From NCBI RefSeq assembly GCF_008254045.1, contig NZ_CP042425.1:6820001-6884000 (forward strand): a DNA stretch of 64,000 nucleotides. Reading direction: 5' to 3'. Positions within the stretch are counted from its first letter, which is position 1. Each line of letters starts with the position of its first letter. Below the pieces are notes generated by a model. It was given only the letters and a program-made list of their open reading frames with translations. It searched no databases and was not told the DNA's origin. The translations under genes were made by a program, and so were the position numbers. The DNA is from Limnoglobus roseus (GTDB lineage Bacteria; Planctomycetota; Planctomycetia; Gemmatales; Gemmataceae). Positions 25,924-34,667 of this stretch are shown in pieces.

Positions 25924-26931
25924 GTGCGAATCGTCCACCTGGCCTCCGGCCTCGGTCCAACTGGGACCGCGCGATCACTGTCTCTGCTCGCACCGGCTCT
26001 GGCCGAACTCGGCGAAGAACAACTCGTCGTAAACCTGGGATCACGGGAGCCGTTCGCCGGCGATTTGGCGCAGGGTCTCGTGCGCGACGTGCGGTTTCGC
26101 AGTTGGCTCGACCTGGCCGGGGCGAAGGAACTTCGGCGGGTGATCGCGGAGTTTCGACCTGACGCCGTCCACGTCTGGGGGAACCGGGCGGCCGTCCTCT
26201 ACCACTGGCTGCGCCGGCGAAGTTCCGCCGCCGGAAGGCGGTCGCTTATCGTGAGCGACGTCCGATCGACGACGGGGCTGACGGGGAAACTCGCCGCACG
26301 GACCGCGGCCGGTGCGAACGTCGTGCGAGATGCCCCGCTGCTCCTCGCCGGTCCGCCAAGTCCACCCGTCTGCGCGGCCGAACTCGGCCTGCCGCTGAAC
26401 GCCCGCATCATTGTGAGTGCGGGCAGTTTCGAGCGGCACGCGGACCCGATTTCGGCCGTGGCGGCCTTCGACATCCTGAAGCACACGGCAAAAGACATTC
26501 ACCTGCTGATGGTCGGCGACGGCCCGTTGCGCCAACGTGCGCAATCAATGGCGGAGACGGTGGGGGCCGGCGACCTCCGCACGCATTTCGTCGGGTTGAG
26601 GAAGGATGTGGTCGCCATCCTGCCGGCGGCGACGGCCGTCCTGATTACGCACCGACACGGCGGCCGAACCCTCGCCGCAGAAGCATTAGCGGCGCGCAAA
26701 CCCGTCGTGGCCTGGGACACCCCCGATTTGGCTGCGCTCATCCGACACGGTGAGAACGGCTTACTCGTGCCGCCCGGCGACCGGCCAGGACTGTCGCGGG
26801 CGCTGTTCCGAATCCTCACGGATCCGGTGTTGGCCGAGAAGCTGGAGGCGGTGCCGATGGGGCTGGGAAAATATTCGCCCAGAACCGCGGCACGGGAATG
26901 GCAGGCAATTTATCGCACGGCGGCCGGTTGA
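25924..26931 (+). CDS. Glycosyltransferase family 4-like protein
   Basis: A 335-residue GT-B glycosyltransferase. The GTG at 25924 gives a proper N-terminal Rossmann start (VRIVHLASGLGPTGTARSL). The C-terminal donor-binding half shows LLMVGDGPLRQRAQ, a conserved THRHGGRTLAAEALAARKP segment with the acidic residue of the EX7E type, and GENGLLVPPGDRPGL. The middle is shorter than usual for GT4. Donor and acceptor sugars cannot be inferred. It lies directly after hpt (4 bp) and 61 bp before glgC; the latter could hint at glycogen or polysaccharide metabolism, but this is weak. Confidence 0.85.
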   Translation: MRIVHLASGLGPTGTARSLSLLAPALAELGEEQLVVNLGSREPFAGDLAQGLVRDVRFRSWLDLAGAKELRRVIAEFRPDAVHVWGNRAAVLYHWLRRRSSAAGRRSLIVSDVRSTTGLTGKLAARTAAGANVVRDAPLLLAGPPSPPVCAAELGLPLNARIIVSAGSFERHADPISAVAAFDILKHTAKDIHLLMVGDGPLRQRAQSMAETVGAGDLRTHFVGLRKDVVAILPAATAVLITHRHGGRTLAAEALAARKPVVAWDTPDLAALIRHGENGLLVPPGDRPGLSRALFRILTDPVLAEKLEAVPMGLGKYSPRTAAREWQAIYRTAAG

Positions 26932-26992
26932 GCACTATCCGCTGGCGGTCCAACTGACACAATGACCTGACCTCTCCTGCGGGATTCGTGCC

Positions 26993-28258
26993 ATGCTCCG
27001 CAACGTCTCGACCGTGATCTTGGCCGGCGGCAAGGGCACCCGCCTGGAGCCGCTGACGCGCGACCGGGCGAAACCGGCCGTGCCGATCGGCGGGATGTAC
27101 CGCATCATCGACTTCACCCTGTCCAACTGCATCAACAGCGGCCTCCGGCGGATTTCGGTCCTCACGCAGTTCAAGTCGCACAGCTTGAACGGCCACCTCC
27201 GCCGGGGTTGGAACTTCCTGCCGAGCGAGTTGGGCGAAGGCGTCGAGGTGCTGCCGCCGCAGCAGCGGATCGACGAGAACTGGTACCGCGGCACCGCCGA
27301 CGCGATTTATCAGAACATCTACAGCCTGGAACGCCACCGCTCCAACGAGATGCTCATCCTGGCGGGCGACCACATCTACAAGATGGATTATTCGAACATG
27401 GTGCGGTTCCACCGCGAGCGGGAAGCCGACCTCACCATCGGCTGCATCCCCGTTCCGCTGGAAGAAACCCGGCAGTTCGGCATTGTCGAGACGGACAGCG
27501 AAGACCGCGTGACGCACTTCCTGGAAAAGCCCGCCACGGCCCAACCAATGCCGGACGACGACACACACGCCCTCGGCTCGATGGGCATTTACGTGTTCAA
27601 CACGCGGCTGCTGTTCGAGCGCCTCTGCACGGATGCCGCGCGGAAGGAGAGCAGCCACGACTTCGGCAAGGACATCATCCCGGAGATGATCTCGGACGGC
27701 CTCGGCGTGTACGCCTACCGCTTCCGCGACGAGAACCGCAAGGCCCATGCTTACTGGCGCGACGTGGGCACGCTCGACGCTTATTACCAGGCGAACATCG
27801 ACTTAGTGGACGTGGACCCCGTGCTGAACCTCTACGATGCGGCGTGGCCGATCCGCACCGTGGCGTCCGATTTGCCGCCGCCGAAATTCGTGTTCGGCGA
27901 ACCGGGGCCGGCCGGGCACGCCCGCCGCGGCGAGGCGATCGACAGTATGGTCTGCACCGGGTGCATCATCTCCGGCGGCCACGTCCGCCGCAGTGTGCTG
28001 TCGCCGGGCGTGCGGGTGAACAGCTACGCGACCGTGGAAGAGTCGATCCTGTTCGAGGGCGTCGAGGTGGGTCGCCACTGCCGGATTCGACGGGCGATCA
28101 TCGACAAGGACGTGAAGTTGCCGCCGTACACCGTGCTGGGCTACGACGCGGAGTTCGACCGCAGCCGCGGCTTCACGGTCAGTGAACTGGGCGTGGTCGT
28201 CGTGCCGAAGGACGAACCGGCCACGGCGTTCCGCTCACCGAACGTCTTGCCCCTCTGA
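26993..28258 (+). CDS. glgC: Glucose-1-phosphate adenylyltransferase (ADP-glucose pyrophosphorylase)
   Basis: A 421-residue enzyme making ADP-glucose from ATP and glucose-1-phosphate for glycogen synthesis. The nucleotidyltransferase motif VILAGGKGTRLEPLTRDRAK is at residues 6-25 (partly shown), with WYRGTADAIYQNIYS, LAGDHIYKMDY and the sugar-phosphate segment FLEKP downstream. The C-terminal third is a left-handed beta-helix (SVLSPGVRVNSYATVEESIL, VGRHCRIRRAIIDKDV). Length equals typical bacterial GlgC. It converges with the NUDIX gene, with 3 bp between stops. No other glg gene lies nearby. Confidence 0.95.
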   Translation: MLRNVSTVILAGGKGTRLEPLTRDRAKPAVPIGGMYRIIDFTLSNCINSGLRRISVLTQFKSHSLNGHLRRGWNFLPSELGEGVEVLPPQQRIDENWYRGTADAIYQNIYSLERHRSNEMLILAGDHIYKMDYSNMVRFHREREADLTIGCIPVPLEETRQFGIVETDSEDRVTHFLEKPATAQPMPDDDTHALGSMGIYVFNTRLLFERLCTDAARKESSHDFGKDIIPEMISDGLGVYAYRFRDENRKAHAYWRDVGTLDAYYQANIDLVDVDPVLNLYDAAWPIRTVASDLPPPKFVFGEPGPAGHARRGEAIDSMVCTGCIISGGHVRRSVLSPGVRVNSYATVEESILFEGVEVGRHCRIRRAIIDKDVKLPPYTVLGYDAEFDRSRGFTVSELGVVVVPKDEPATAFRSPNVLPL

Positions 28259-28261
28259 CGG

Positions 28262-28774
28262 CTACTTCCGCAGGCGGTCCCAGAGCAGGAGCGACGTGAT
28301 CGTTTTCGCGTCCTTGATCTCGCCGCTGAAGCACATCCGCAGGGCCTCTTCGAACGTGACCGTCTTCGGTTCAAGCTCCTCGTCGGCCTCCGGTCTCGCT
28401 GTCCCGGGCGTGAGCTTCTGGGCGATGAACAGGTGCAACTTCTCGTTCATCACGCCGGGCGAAGCGTACAGGTACCCGCGGTACTCCCACTGATCGGCCG
28501 TGTACCCGGTCTCTTCCATCAGTTCCCGGCGGGCACACGCTTCGAGTGGTTCGTTCGGCTCCAGCGTCCCCGCAGGAATTTCCCAGAGCGTCTCGCCGAT
28601 TACGAAGCGGTGGTTCCGCAGCAGGCAAATGTGGTCGCGGTCCAGCACCGGCAGAATGACGACCGCCCCCGGGTGGAGGATCACGTCGCGGCGGATCGTT
28701 TCGCCGTTCGGGCCGGTGCTCGTGTCCACGGCGACCTGAATGCGGCGGCCGGTGTGGACGATCTCGCGGGCCAT
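28262..28774 (-). CDS. NUDIX hydrolase (ADP-ribose pyrophosphatase type)
   Basis: A 170-residue NUDIX enzyme probably hydrolysing ADP-ribose or a related nucleoside diphosphate sugar. The NUDIX box is complete, GTLEPNEPLEACARRELMEE plus TGY (G-x5-E-x7-REU-x-EE-x-G-U), and the upstream IPAGTLE and downstream YLYASPGVMNEKLHLFIA match the ADPRase subfamily. The ATG at 28774 (MAREIVHTGRRI) is the right start; upstream in-frame codons encode a non-conserved Cys-rich stretch. It is divergent from the site-2 protease gene, 91 bp apart, and convergent with glgC, whose product also uses a nucleotide sugar. Confidence 0.9.
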   Translation of the reverse strand: MAREIVHTGRRIQVAVDTSTGPNGETIRRDVILHPGAVVILPVLDRDHICLLRNHRFVIGETLWEIPAGTLEPNEPLEACARRELMEETGYTADQWEYRGYLYASPGVMNEKLHLFIAQKLTPGTARPEADEELEPKTVTFEEALRMCFSGEIKDAKTITSLLLWDRLRK

Positions 28775-28865
28775 CGTTTCTCCGGGTTCGTTGCTGGGCT
28801 TTGCTGGCGATGATAAGATGTCACAGCAGTAACGACAATCGGTCGCGCGTCTGGGCGGGCAACGT

Positions 28866-30023
28866 ATGCAAGATCCGATGAGCTGGGCCGTGCCGCTGTA
28901 CCGGGCGTTCGGCATCCTGGTCAAGGTTCACTTCACGTTCTTCCTGATCACGATCCCGATGTTCCTGCGGTTGGTGTACCTCGCCGACGGCGCGGTCTGG
29001 TGGTTCGACATTTTCATGCTGTGCGTCGGGCTTGTCTTCATGCTCGTCCTGCTGCACGAGTACGGACACTGCATCGCCGCCCGGCGTGTCGGTGGCGATG
29101 CGAGCGAAATCTTGCTCTGGCCCCTCGGCGGCCTAGCTTCGGTTGAGAACCCGCACACACCGAAGGCGAACTTCATCGTCGCCGCGGGTGGGCCGGCCGT
29201 GAACCTCGTCGTCTGCATCGCGTGTGCGGTCGCATTCCTGGCAGCGGGCTTTTCACCGTTGCAGGCGCTCAACCCCTTCAGTCACCCGTACCAGACGACC
29301 GCGTACAACTATCAGGACGGCCGGTACTATTCCAGCAACTACGACTACTACTATTACAAGCCCGGCACGTCGGAACCGGCGGGCACTCGAACCACAAGCG
29401 ACAAAGGGGTTGTCGTCACGCTCCCTGGCAGTGCCGAACAGGCGGAGCGGGCGATCCTGCCGGCGTGGCTGATCTGGGCGTGGCGAACCTGTTGGCTGAG
29501 TTGGTGGCTCTTTCTATTTAATGTGCTGATCCCGGCCTACCCGATGGACGGCGGGCGGATGCTGCACGCGATCCTCTGGCACCGAATCGACTATCGCAGC
29601 GCCACCGTCACCTGTTGCTACGTCGGCTACGGGGCGGCCGCGGTACTGGTGGGGATTGCGATTCTGACTAGCCAGACGGCACTCGCGTGCCTGGCCCTGT
29701 TCATCGCCTGGAATTGCTATCGGACGTTGACCCAAGAGACCGAGAGCGAGCGCGGGGCCTTCGGCTACGACTTCTCGCAGGGGTACACTAGCCTCGAACG
29801 CGACGACCCGCCGCCGGTCCGGCGCAAGCGGAAGAACTTCGTCCGCCGCTGGCTCGACGCGCGGAAGGCGAAGAAGCGGCAACAGGAACAGGAACAGGTC
29901 ACGCGGGACGATCAGCGGATGGACGACCTGCTCGATAAAATCGCGAAGTCGGGTAAGAACTCGCTGACCGACGAAGAACGCCGGTTCATGGAACGGGTCA
30001 GCGCCCGCTACCGCAACAAGTGA
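28866..30023 (+). CDS. Site-2 protease family (M50) membrane metalloprotease
   Basis: A 385-residue polytopic protease. Zinc-binding H64-E-Y-G-H68 lies in a membrane helix, and the third ligand Asp228 lies in IPAYPMDGGRML; both match M50 intramembrane proteases that release membrane-bound regulators. About five to six membrane segments are visible. Between the two catalytic halves is a hydrophilic insert near residues 140-185 unusually rich in tyrosine (YNYQDGRYYSSNYDYYYY), absent from standard members. The C-terminal 80 residues are charged and cytoplasmic (KRKNFVRRWLDARKAKKRQQ). The cognate substrate is unknown. hisS starts 7 bp downstream. Confidence 0.88.
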   Translation: MQDPMSWAVPLYRAFGILVKVHFTFFLITIPMFLRLVYLADGAVWWFDIFMLCVGLVFMLVLLHEYGHCIAARRVGGDASEILLWPLGGLASVENPHTPKANFIVAAGGPAVNLVVCIACAVAFLAAGFSPLQALNPFSHPYQTTAYNYQDGRYYSSNYDYYYYKPGTSEPAGTRTTSDKGVVVTLPGSAEQAERAILPAWLIWAWRTCWLSWWLFLFNVLIPAYPMDGGRMLHAILWHRIDYRSATVTCCYVGYGAAAVLVGIAILTSQTALACLALFIAWNCYRTLTQETESERGAFGYDFSQGYTSLERDDPPPVRRKRKNFVRRWLDARKAKKRQQEQEQVTRDDQRMDDLLDKIAKSGKNSLTDEERRFMERVSARYRNK

Positions 30024-30030
30024 GAACACT

Positions 30031-31380
30031 GTGTCGAAATTGATCGAACCTCGGACCGTCAGCGGCTTCCGCGACTACGCCCCGAACGTGATGATCCCGC
30101 GGGAACGCATCCTGCAAACGGCCCGCAACGTGTACCGGTCGTTCGGCTTCACGCCGATCGACACGCCGGCTGCGGAGTCGCTCGACGTGCTGCTCGGCAA
30201 GGGCGGGGACGAGTCCGACAAGCTCGTCTACCGCGTCCGCGGGGCGAAGCAAGAACGCGAAGAGATGGGCCTTCGGTTCGACCTGACCGTGCCGTTTGCC
30301 CGCTTCGCGGCCAAGAACATCAACGACCTCGGCACGCCGTTCAAGCGGTACGCGATGGGCCCCGTCTGGCGCGGCGAGCGCCCCGGTCAGGGCCGCTACC
30401 GCGAGTTCTGGCAGTGCGACTTCGACACCATCGGCACGACCGCGAACGCCTCGGACACTGAGGTCGTGCTCGTGGTGAACGAGTTGTTCGCAGCGCTGGA
30501 GATTCCGCGCGTCGAAATCCGCGTGAACAGCCGGCTGATCCTCAACGGCCTGCTCGAATCGCTCGGCATCGCCGACAAGGCCGTGCCCCTGCTCCGCTCG
30601 CTCGACAAGTTGCAGAAGATCGGCCGTGAGAAAGTGATTGAAGAGATGGTGCGAGAGGCGGGCGTCTCAGCCTCGCAAGCATCGCAGGTACTCGCTCTGG
30701 CCGAAACGAGCGGGACGAACGAGGACGTTCTGCGGACCGTGTCCGAACTGTTCGCCGGCGTCGATAACAAAAGTGCGACGGACGGCATCCGGCGGTTGAT
30801 GGAACTCCTAGCCGTGGCCGCGAAGACGGGCGTTCCCGAAGGCCGCATCAAGATTGACCTGAGCATTGCCCGCGGTTTGGACTACTACACCGGCCTCATT
30901 TTCGAGACGTTCCTGCTCGACCTGCCGGCCATCGGTTCCGTCTGCTCCGGCGGCCGGTACGACAACCTTGCCAGCTTGTACACGAAGCAAGTCCTACCCG
31001 GCGTGGGCGGCTCGCTCGGCGTGGATCGCCTGCTCGCGGCGATGGAAGAACTGAAGCACCCGTGGCTGACCGGCGCGACGACGCCGGCTGCGGTGTTAAT
31101 CCTGCAACTCGACGCCGACCTGCTCGGCGAGTATCAACAGATCGCGAAAACGCTGCGCGACGCGGGCATCGCCACAGAAGTTTATCCCGACACGAAGAAA
31201 CTCGGCCAGCAGTTTCAGTATGCCGAGAAGCGCGGCTACCGAATCGGCGTGATCGCGGGTGGAAGCGAGATGGCGACGGGCACGGTGAAGGTCAAAGACC
31301 TGACCGCGAAGCAGGAAACTACGGTTCCGCGGGCGGAACTTGCCGCGGTGGTGCAGAAACTCCTCGCGGGGCCGTCATGA
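30031..31380 (+). CDS. hisS: Histidyl-tRNA synthetase
   Basis: A 449-residue class II aminoacyl-tRNA synthetase charging tRNA-His. Class II motif 2 (PVWRGERPGQGRYREFWQCD), the histidine-binding segment RGLDYYTGLIFE and SGGRYDNLASLY, motif 3 (GVGGSLGVDRLLAAM) and the C-terminal anticodon-binding domain (about 350-445) are present. The start is GTG. It follows the protease by 7 bp and overlaps the next gene by 4 nt (ATGA), heading a four-gene coupled run to selA. Confidence 0.95.
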   Translation: MSKLIEPRTVSGFRDYAPNVMIPRERILQTARNVYRSFGFTPIDTPAAESLDVLLGKGGDESDKLVYRVRGAKQEREEMGLRFDLTVPFARFAAKNINDLGTPFKRYAMGPVWRGERPGQGRYREFWQCDFDTIGTTANASDTEVVLVVNELFAALEIPRVEIRVNSRLILNGLLESLGIADKAVPLLRSLDKLQKIGREKVIEEMVREAGVSASQASQVLALAETSGTNEDVLRTVSELFAGVDNKSATDGIRRLMELLAVAAKTGVPEGRIKIDLSIARGLDYYTGLIFETFLLDLPAIGSVCSGGRYDNLASLYTKQVLPGVGGSLGVDRLLAAMEELKHPWLTGATTPAAVLILQLDADLLGEYQQIAKTLRDAGIATEVYPDTKKLGQQFQYAEKRGYRIGVIAGGSEMATGTVKVKDLTAKQETTVPRAELAAVVQKLLAGPS

Positions 31381-31913
31381 AGCGCGACAACCACTACGAG
31401 GTAGCGTTCGAAGCCTACCTGCGGTCGCACGGCGTGGGGTTCATTGCCGTGGACGAGGCGAACCGCTCGATGCTCGGCGACGCCGACGTGAAGTCGCTCG
31501 ACTTCATCATCGTCGGGCCGAACGACGCGAAACTCGTGGTGGACGTTAAGGGGCGGAAGTTCCCGGGCGGGTCGGCCGAGAGGCCGATCATGACGTGGCA
31601 GAACTGGACTACCCTCGAAGACATTGATGGCCTGGAACGCTGGGCGAAAGTCCTCGGCCCCGACTATCGCGGTGTGCTGGCGTTCGCCTACGAGATTCAG
31701 CCGCCGTTCGTGCTGCCGAACGACACCCGCGATTTGTTCGCCTTCCGAGGGCAGACGTTCCTCATGCGAGCGGTGGAAGTGTCGGCCTACCGCGAGCACA
31801 TGCGGCGGCGCAGCCCGAAGTGGGGGACGGTCGGGCTGCCGGTGGCCGCGTTCCGAAAGATCATCCGGCCGTTCATCGAATTTCTCGCCCCCGCGCCGGT
31901 ACTGCAATCATGA
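31377..31913 (+). CDS. HYExxF-type protein of unknown function, possible PD-(D/E)XK nuclease fold
   Basis: A 178-residue protein starting HYEVAFEAYLRSHG, a sequence beginning I associate with a planctomycete family. The core SLDFIIVGPNDAKLVVDVKGRK places an Asp, then VDVKGRK, in the spacing of a PD-(D/E)XK nuclease-like active site, with a preceding Glu in AFEAYL. A Trp-rich stretch (MTWQNWTTLEDIDGLERW) follows. No signal or membrane segments. It is translationally coupled at both ends (ATGA overlaps with hisS and the isomerase gene). Nuclease function is inference from motif spacing only. Confidence 0.75.
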   Translation: MKRDNHYEVAFEAYLRSHGVGFIAVDEANRSMLGDADVKSLDFIIVGPNDAKLVVDVKGRKFPGGSAERPIMTWQNWTTLEDIDGLERWAKVLGPDYRGVLAFAYEIQPPFVLPNDTRDLFAFRGQTFLMRAVEVSAYREHMRRRSPKWGTVGLPVAAFRKIIRPFIEFLAPAPVLQS

Positions 31914-32722
31914 CGCGCTTCAAACTCGGCTTCGTGCTGGAATCGACCGGCCTCGCGATCCGTCCGGCCGTCGAACAGGCCGCGAAGTGGGGCGTGTCCG
32001 GCTTTCAAGCCAACGCCGTCGGTCCGCTGTCGGCCGACGCCCTCACCGAGACGGGCCGCCGCGAGTTCCGCAACCTGCTGAAGTCGTTCAGCGTCGAAGT
32101 CTCCGCCCTCGGCTGCCCGATCCGTCAGGGGTTAGATACGAGCGACGGGATGGACCGCCGCCTCGACAACATCCGCAAGGCGATGCAGCTCGCGTTCGAC
32201 CTCGGTGCGCGGAAGGTCGTCGTGCCGTTCCCGAAGTTGCCGGAAGATGCCGAATCGCCGCGGGCCGTCACACTCCGGCACGCGCTCACGGACCTCAGCC
32301 TCTTCGCCGACCGCGTTGGCACGCTGGTCTGTCTCGAAGCGGGGCTGGACGCCGGCACGAAGGTGAAGGAGTACCTGGCGACGTTCGACACCGGCAGCTT
32401 GCAGGTGAACTTCGATCCCGCGAACTTCCTGGTGAACGGCTTCGACCCACTCGCGTCCGCCGTTGCTCTGGCGGGTAAGATCGGTCACACGCATGCCCGC
32501 GACGCCCGACGGTCGTCGATTAGTAGCGGCCCGGAAGAGGTACCCGTCGGGGCCGGCGACATCGAGTGGATGGCCTATGCCGCGACCCTGGAGTCGATCG
32601 ACTATCGTGGCTACCTGACCGTGGAACGCACGCTCGGGGACAACCGCCTCCAGGACGTGGCCGCGAGCATCAAGTTCCTCCGGCGGTTCGTGCCGGACGA
32701 GTCGTCATCCCCCCGACGTTGA
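31910..32722 (+). CDS. Sugar phosphate isomerase/epimerase (AP endonuclease family 2 TIM barrel)
   Basis: A 270-residue TIM-barrel protein of the xylose-isomerase-like superfamily. Barrel strands with metal-ligand positions are visible: VVVPFPKLP, LVCLEAGLD (Glu), LQVNFDPANFL (Asp), GHTHARDARR (His) and GYLTVERTLG (Glu). These suit a divalent-metal-dependent isomerase or epimerase of unknown sugar. The start codon overlaps the previous stop (ATGA), so it is coupled to the nuclease-like gene; selA starts 9 bp later. The substrate cannot be read from context. Confidence 0.85.
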   Translation: MTRFKLGFVLESTGLAIRPAVEQAAKWGVSGFQANAVGPLSADALTETGRREFRNLLKSFSVEVSALGCPIRQGLDTSDGMDRRLDNIRKAMQLAFDLGARKVVVPFPKLPEDAESPRAVTLRHALTDLSLFADRVGTLVCLEAGLDAGTKVKEYLATFDTGSLQVNFDPANFLVNGFDPLASAVALAGKIGHTHARDARRSSISSGPEEVPVGAGDIEWMAYAATLESIDYRGYLTVERTLGDNRLQDVAASIKFLRRFVPDESSSPRR

Positions 32723-32731
32723 TGGTCCATC

Positions 32732-34120
32732 ATGTCGAACCCCTACCGCGTGTTGCCCGCCGTCTCGCAGGTTCTCGAACACCCCGAACTGGTTGACGCG
32801 CGGGGTCACATTCCCCACGATGAACTGCTCACGGCCGTGTGTTCGGAACTGGACCGCCTCCGGTCGCAGATCGCGGCGGGCGAATCCGTCGAAGAAGCAG
32901 AACTCCTCTCGCAGCTCGTTCGACAAGTCTCCGTTCAGCTCGAAAAGAATTCCCTGCCTCTCCTGCAGCCCGTTATCAACGCCACGGGGATCGTCCTTCA
33001 TACGAACCTGGGCCGCTCGCCGATGTGCGAGGACGCCGCCCAAGCAGCGTATGAGGCAGCGAGGGGCTATCTGAACCTCGAACTCGACCTCGCCACCGGG
33101 AAGCGTTCGTCGCGACAGAACCCGGTGCGCGACGGCATCTGCCGCTTGACGGGGGCGGAAGCGGCCACAGTTGTGAACAACTGTGCGGCCGCGACGATCC
33201 TCGTCTTGCGCACTTTGGCGATGGGTAAGGAAGTGGTCGTATCGCGGGGGCAACTGATCGAGATCGGCGGCAGCTTCCGCATTCCGGACATCCTCGCCGT
33301 GAGCGGGGCCACGCTCCGCGAAGTCGGCACGACGAACATCACCCGCGCCCGCGACTACGAGAACGCCGTCGGCCCGAACACCGGGGCGATCCTGCGCGTC
33401 CACGCCAGCAATTATCGGGTGAGCGGCTTTACCAAGTCTGTGGGCATTGAGGAACTCGTCACAATTGGCCGCAAGCACAACGTGCCGGTGATCGACGACA
33501 TCGGCAGCGGCGCGGCCGTGGACCTGTCGGGCCTCGGGTTCACGGGCGAACCGGACGTTCGCGAGGGCATCCGGGCCGGGGCCGACGTGGTGCTGTTCAG
33601 CGGCGACAAACTCCTCGGCGGCCCACAAGCGGGCATCATCGCTGGCCGCAAGGCACTCATCGACAAGATGGAAGCCGACCCGCTGATGCGAGCGTTGCGA
33701 CTCGACAAGATGACGCTCGCGGCCTTGGAAGTGACCTTGCGAATGCACCGCGATCCCGCAAGAGCGGCGGCCGAACTTCCCATCTACTCCATGATGCTCG
33801 CCCCGCTCGCCGAACTGCGGACGCGAGCGGAACGGTTCGCCGAACGTCTGCGAGCCATCCCGTCTTTCGCGCGTGTCGAGGTGCTCGACGACATCGCTTA
33901 CGTCGGCGGTGGCTCGCTGCCGGATCAAGCCCTGCCGACGACCGTTGTTGCGATGGCCGCCGTCGAGGTGAGCGACGCGGAGTTCGCCCGGCGGTTGCGA
34001 GTCGGCCAACCGGCCGTGGTTTGTCGTGTTCGAAATGGAACTGTGCGCATCGACCTCCGCACGGTCTTCGAGCGGCAGGAAGACGACCTGCTGCACGCCA
34101 TCATCCGCGCGTGTGGGTGA
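32732..34120 (+). CDS. selA: L-seryl-tRNA(Sec) selenium transferase
   Basis: A 462-residue PLP enzyme that converts Ser-tRNA(Sec) to selenocysteinyl-tRNA using selenophosphate. The PLP lysine is K293 in SGDKLLGG, preceded by the N-terminal helical domain (PAVSQVLEHPEL) and INATGIVLHTNLGRSP, all characteristic of SelA. Length matches bacterial SelA. It ends the hisS run and overlaps the convergent DUF1802 gene by 20 bp. No selB, selD, tRNA-Sec or obvious selenoprotein occurs in the window, so selenocysteine use is implied but not shown. Confidence 0.92.
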   Translation: MSNPYRVLPAVSQVLEHPELVDARGHIPHDELLTAVCSELDRLRSQIAAGESVEEAELLSQLVRQVSVQLEKNSLPLLQPVINATGIVLHTNLGRSPMCEDAAQAAYEAARGYLNLELDLATGKRSSRQNPVRDGICRLTGAEAATVVNNCAAATILVLRTLAMGKEVVVSRGQLIEIGGSFRIPDILAVSGATLREVGTTNITRARDYENAVGPNTGAILRVHASNYRVSGFTKSVGIEELVTIGRKHNVPVIDDIGSGAAVDLSGLGFTGEPDVREGIRAGADVVLFSGDKLLGGPQAGIIAGRKALIDKMEADPLMRALRLDKMTLAALEVTLRMHRDPARAAAELPIYSMMLAPLAELRTRAERFAERLRAIPSFARVEVLDDIAYVGGGSLPDQALPTTVVAMAAVEVSDAEFARRLRVGQPAVVCRVRNGTVRIDLRTVFERQEDDLLHAIIRACG

Positions 34121-34667
34121 GACGGTCGCGGACCGCGTCCACCCGTTGTCGGTGTTCCTCATCTCCCAAGACGGGCGTGCCGTCGTCCGGCAGTTCGCGG
34201 CCAAGTTCGACCCACGTCTTGCAGCCGGCGAATTCCGGGCGCTCGGGCATTTCCACCGGCGTCGCCTTCCACGCGCGGACGAGCAGTACGTACAGCCCCG
34301 GTGAACGGTAGTGAAAACGCTGTGTGATGACCTCCGGCGACCAGATGTGGAACTCGTCGAGGGCCAGCGCAGCGTCCAAGTTTTCAACGAAGTGGACCGC
34401 CGACACGTCCACGCCGTGCGTAAACCGGAGCGTCCCCGGTTCCGGGCGGTCCCGCTCCGCTTCTTCCAGCAGCGGCATCGCGGCCGGCTTCACGCCCTTC
34501 TGTTGCTGTTCGTGGAACAGGGTCGGGTAGAGCCAGAATCGCGGGTGTTCCGGTTTGAAGATGCCGCCTTCCTCGGCGATGCCGCCCTTGCGGATGATGA
34601 GCGACTGTCGGCCGGTTGCCAGGGCACGGCAAATGACGGCCCATTCCTTGAACGCGATCGACAGCAT
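34101..34667 (-). CDS. DUF1802 family protein
   Basis: A 188-residue cytoplasmic protein of DUF1802, recognised by AFKEWAVICRALATGRQSLI, RKGGIAEEGGIF, FWLYPTLFHEQQ and the C-terminal WVELGRELP. The function of the family is unknown. ATG 34667 overlaps the gpsA stop by one base (TGATG), so the two are coupled. Its last 20 bp overlap the selA 3' end on the other strand. Confidence 0.82.
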   Translation of the reverse strand: MLSIAFKEWAVICRALATGRQSLIIRKGGIAEEGGIFKPEHPRFWLYPTLFHEQQQKGVKPAAMPLLEEAERDRPEPGTLRFTHGVDVSAVHFVENLDAALALDEFHIWSPEVITQRFHYRSPGLYVLLVRAWKATPVEMPERPEFAGCKTWVELGRELPDDGTPVLGDEEHRQRVDAVRDRLTHTRG

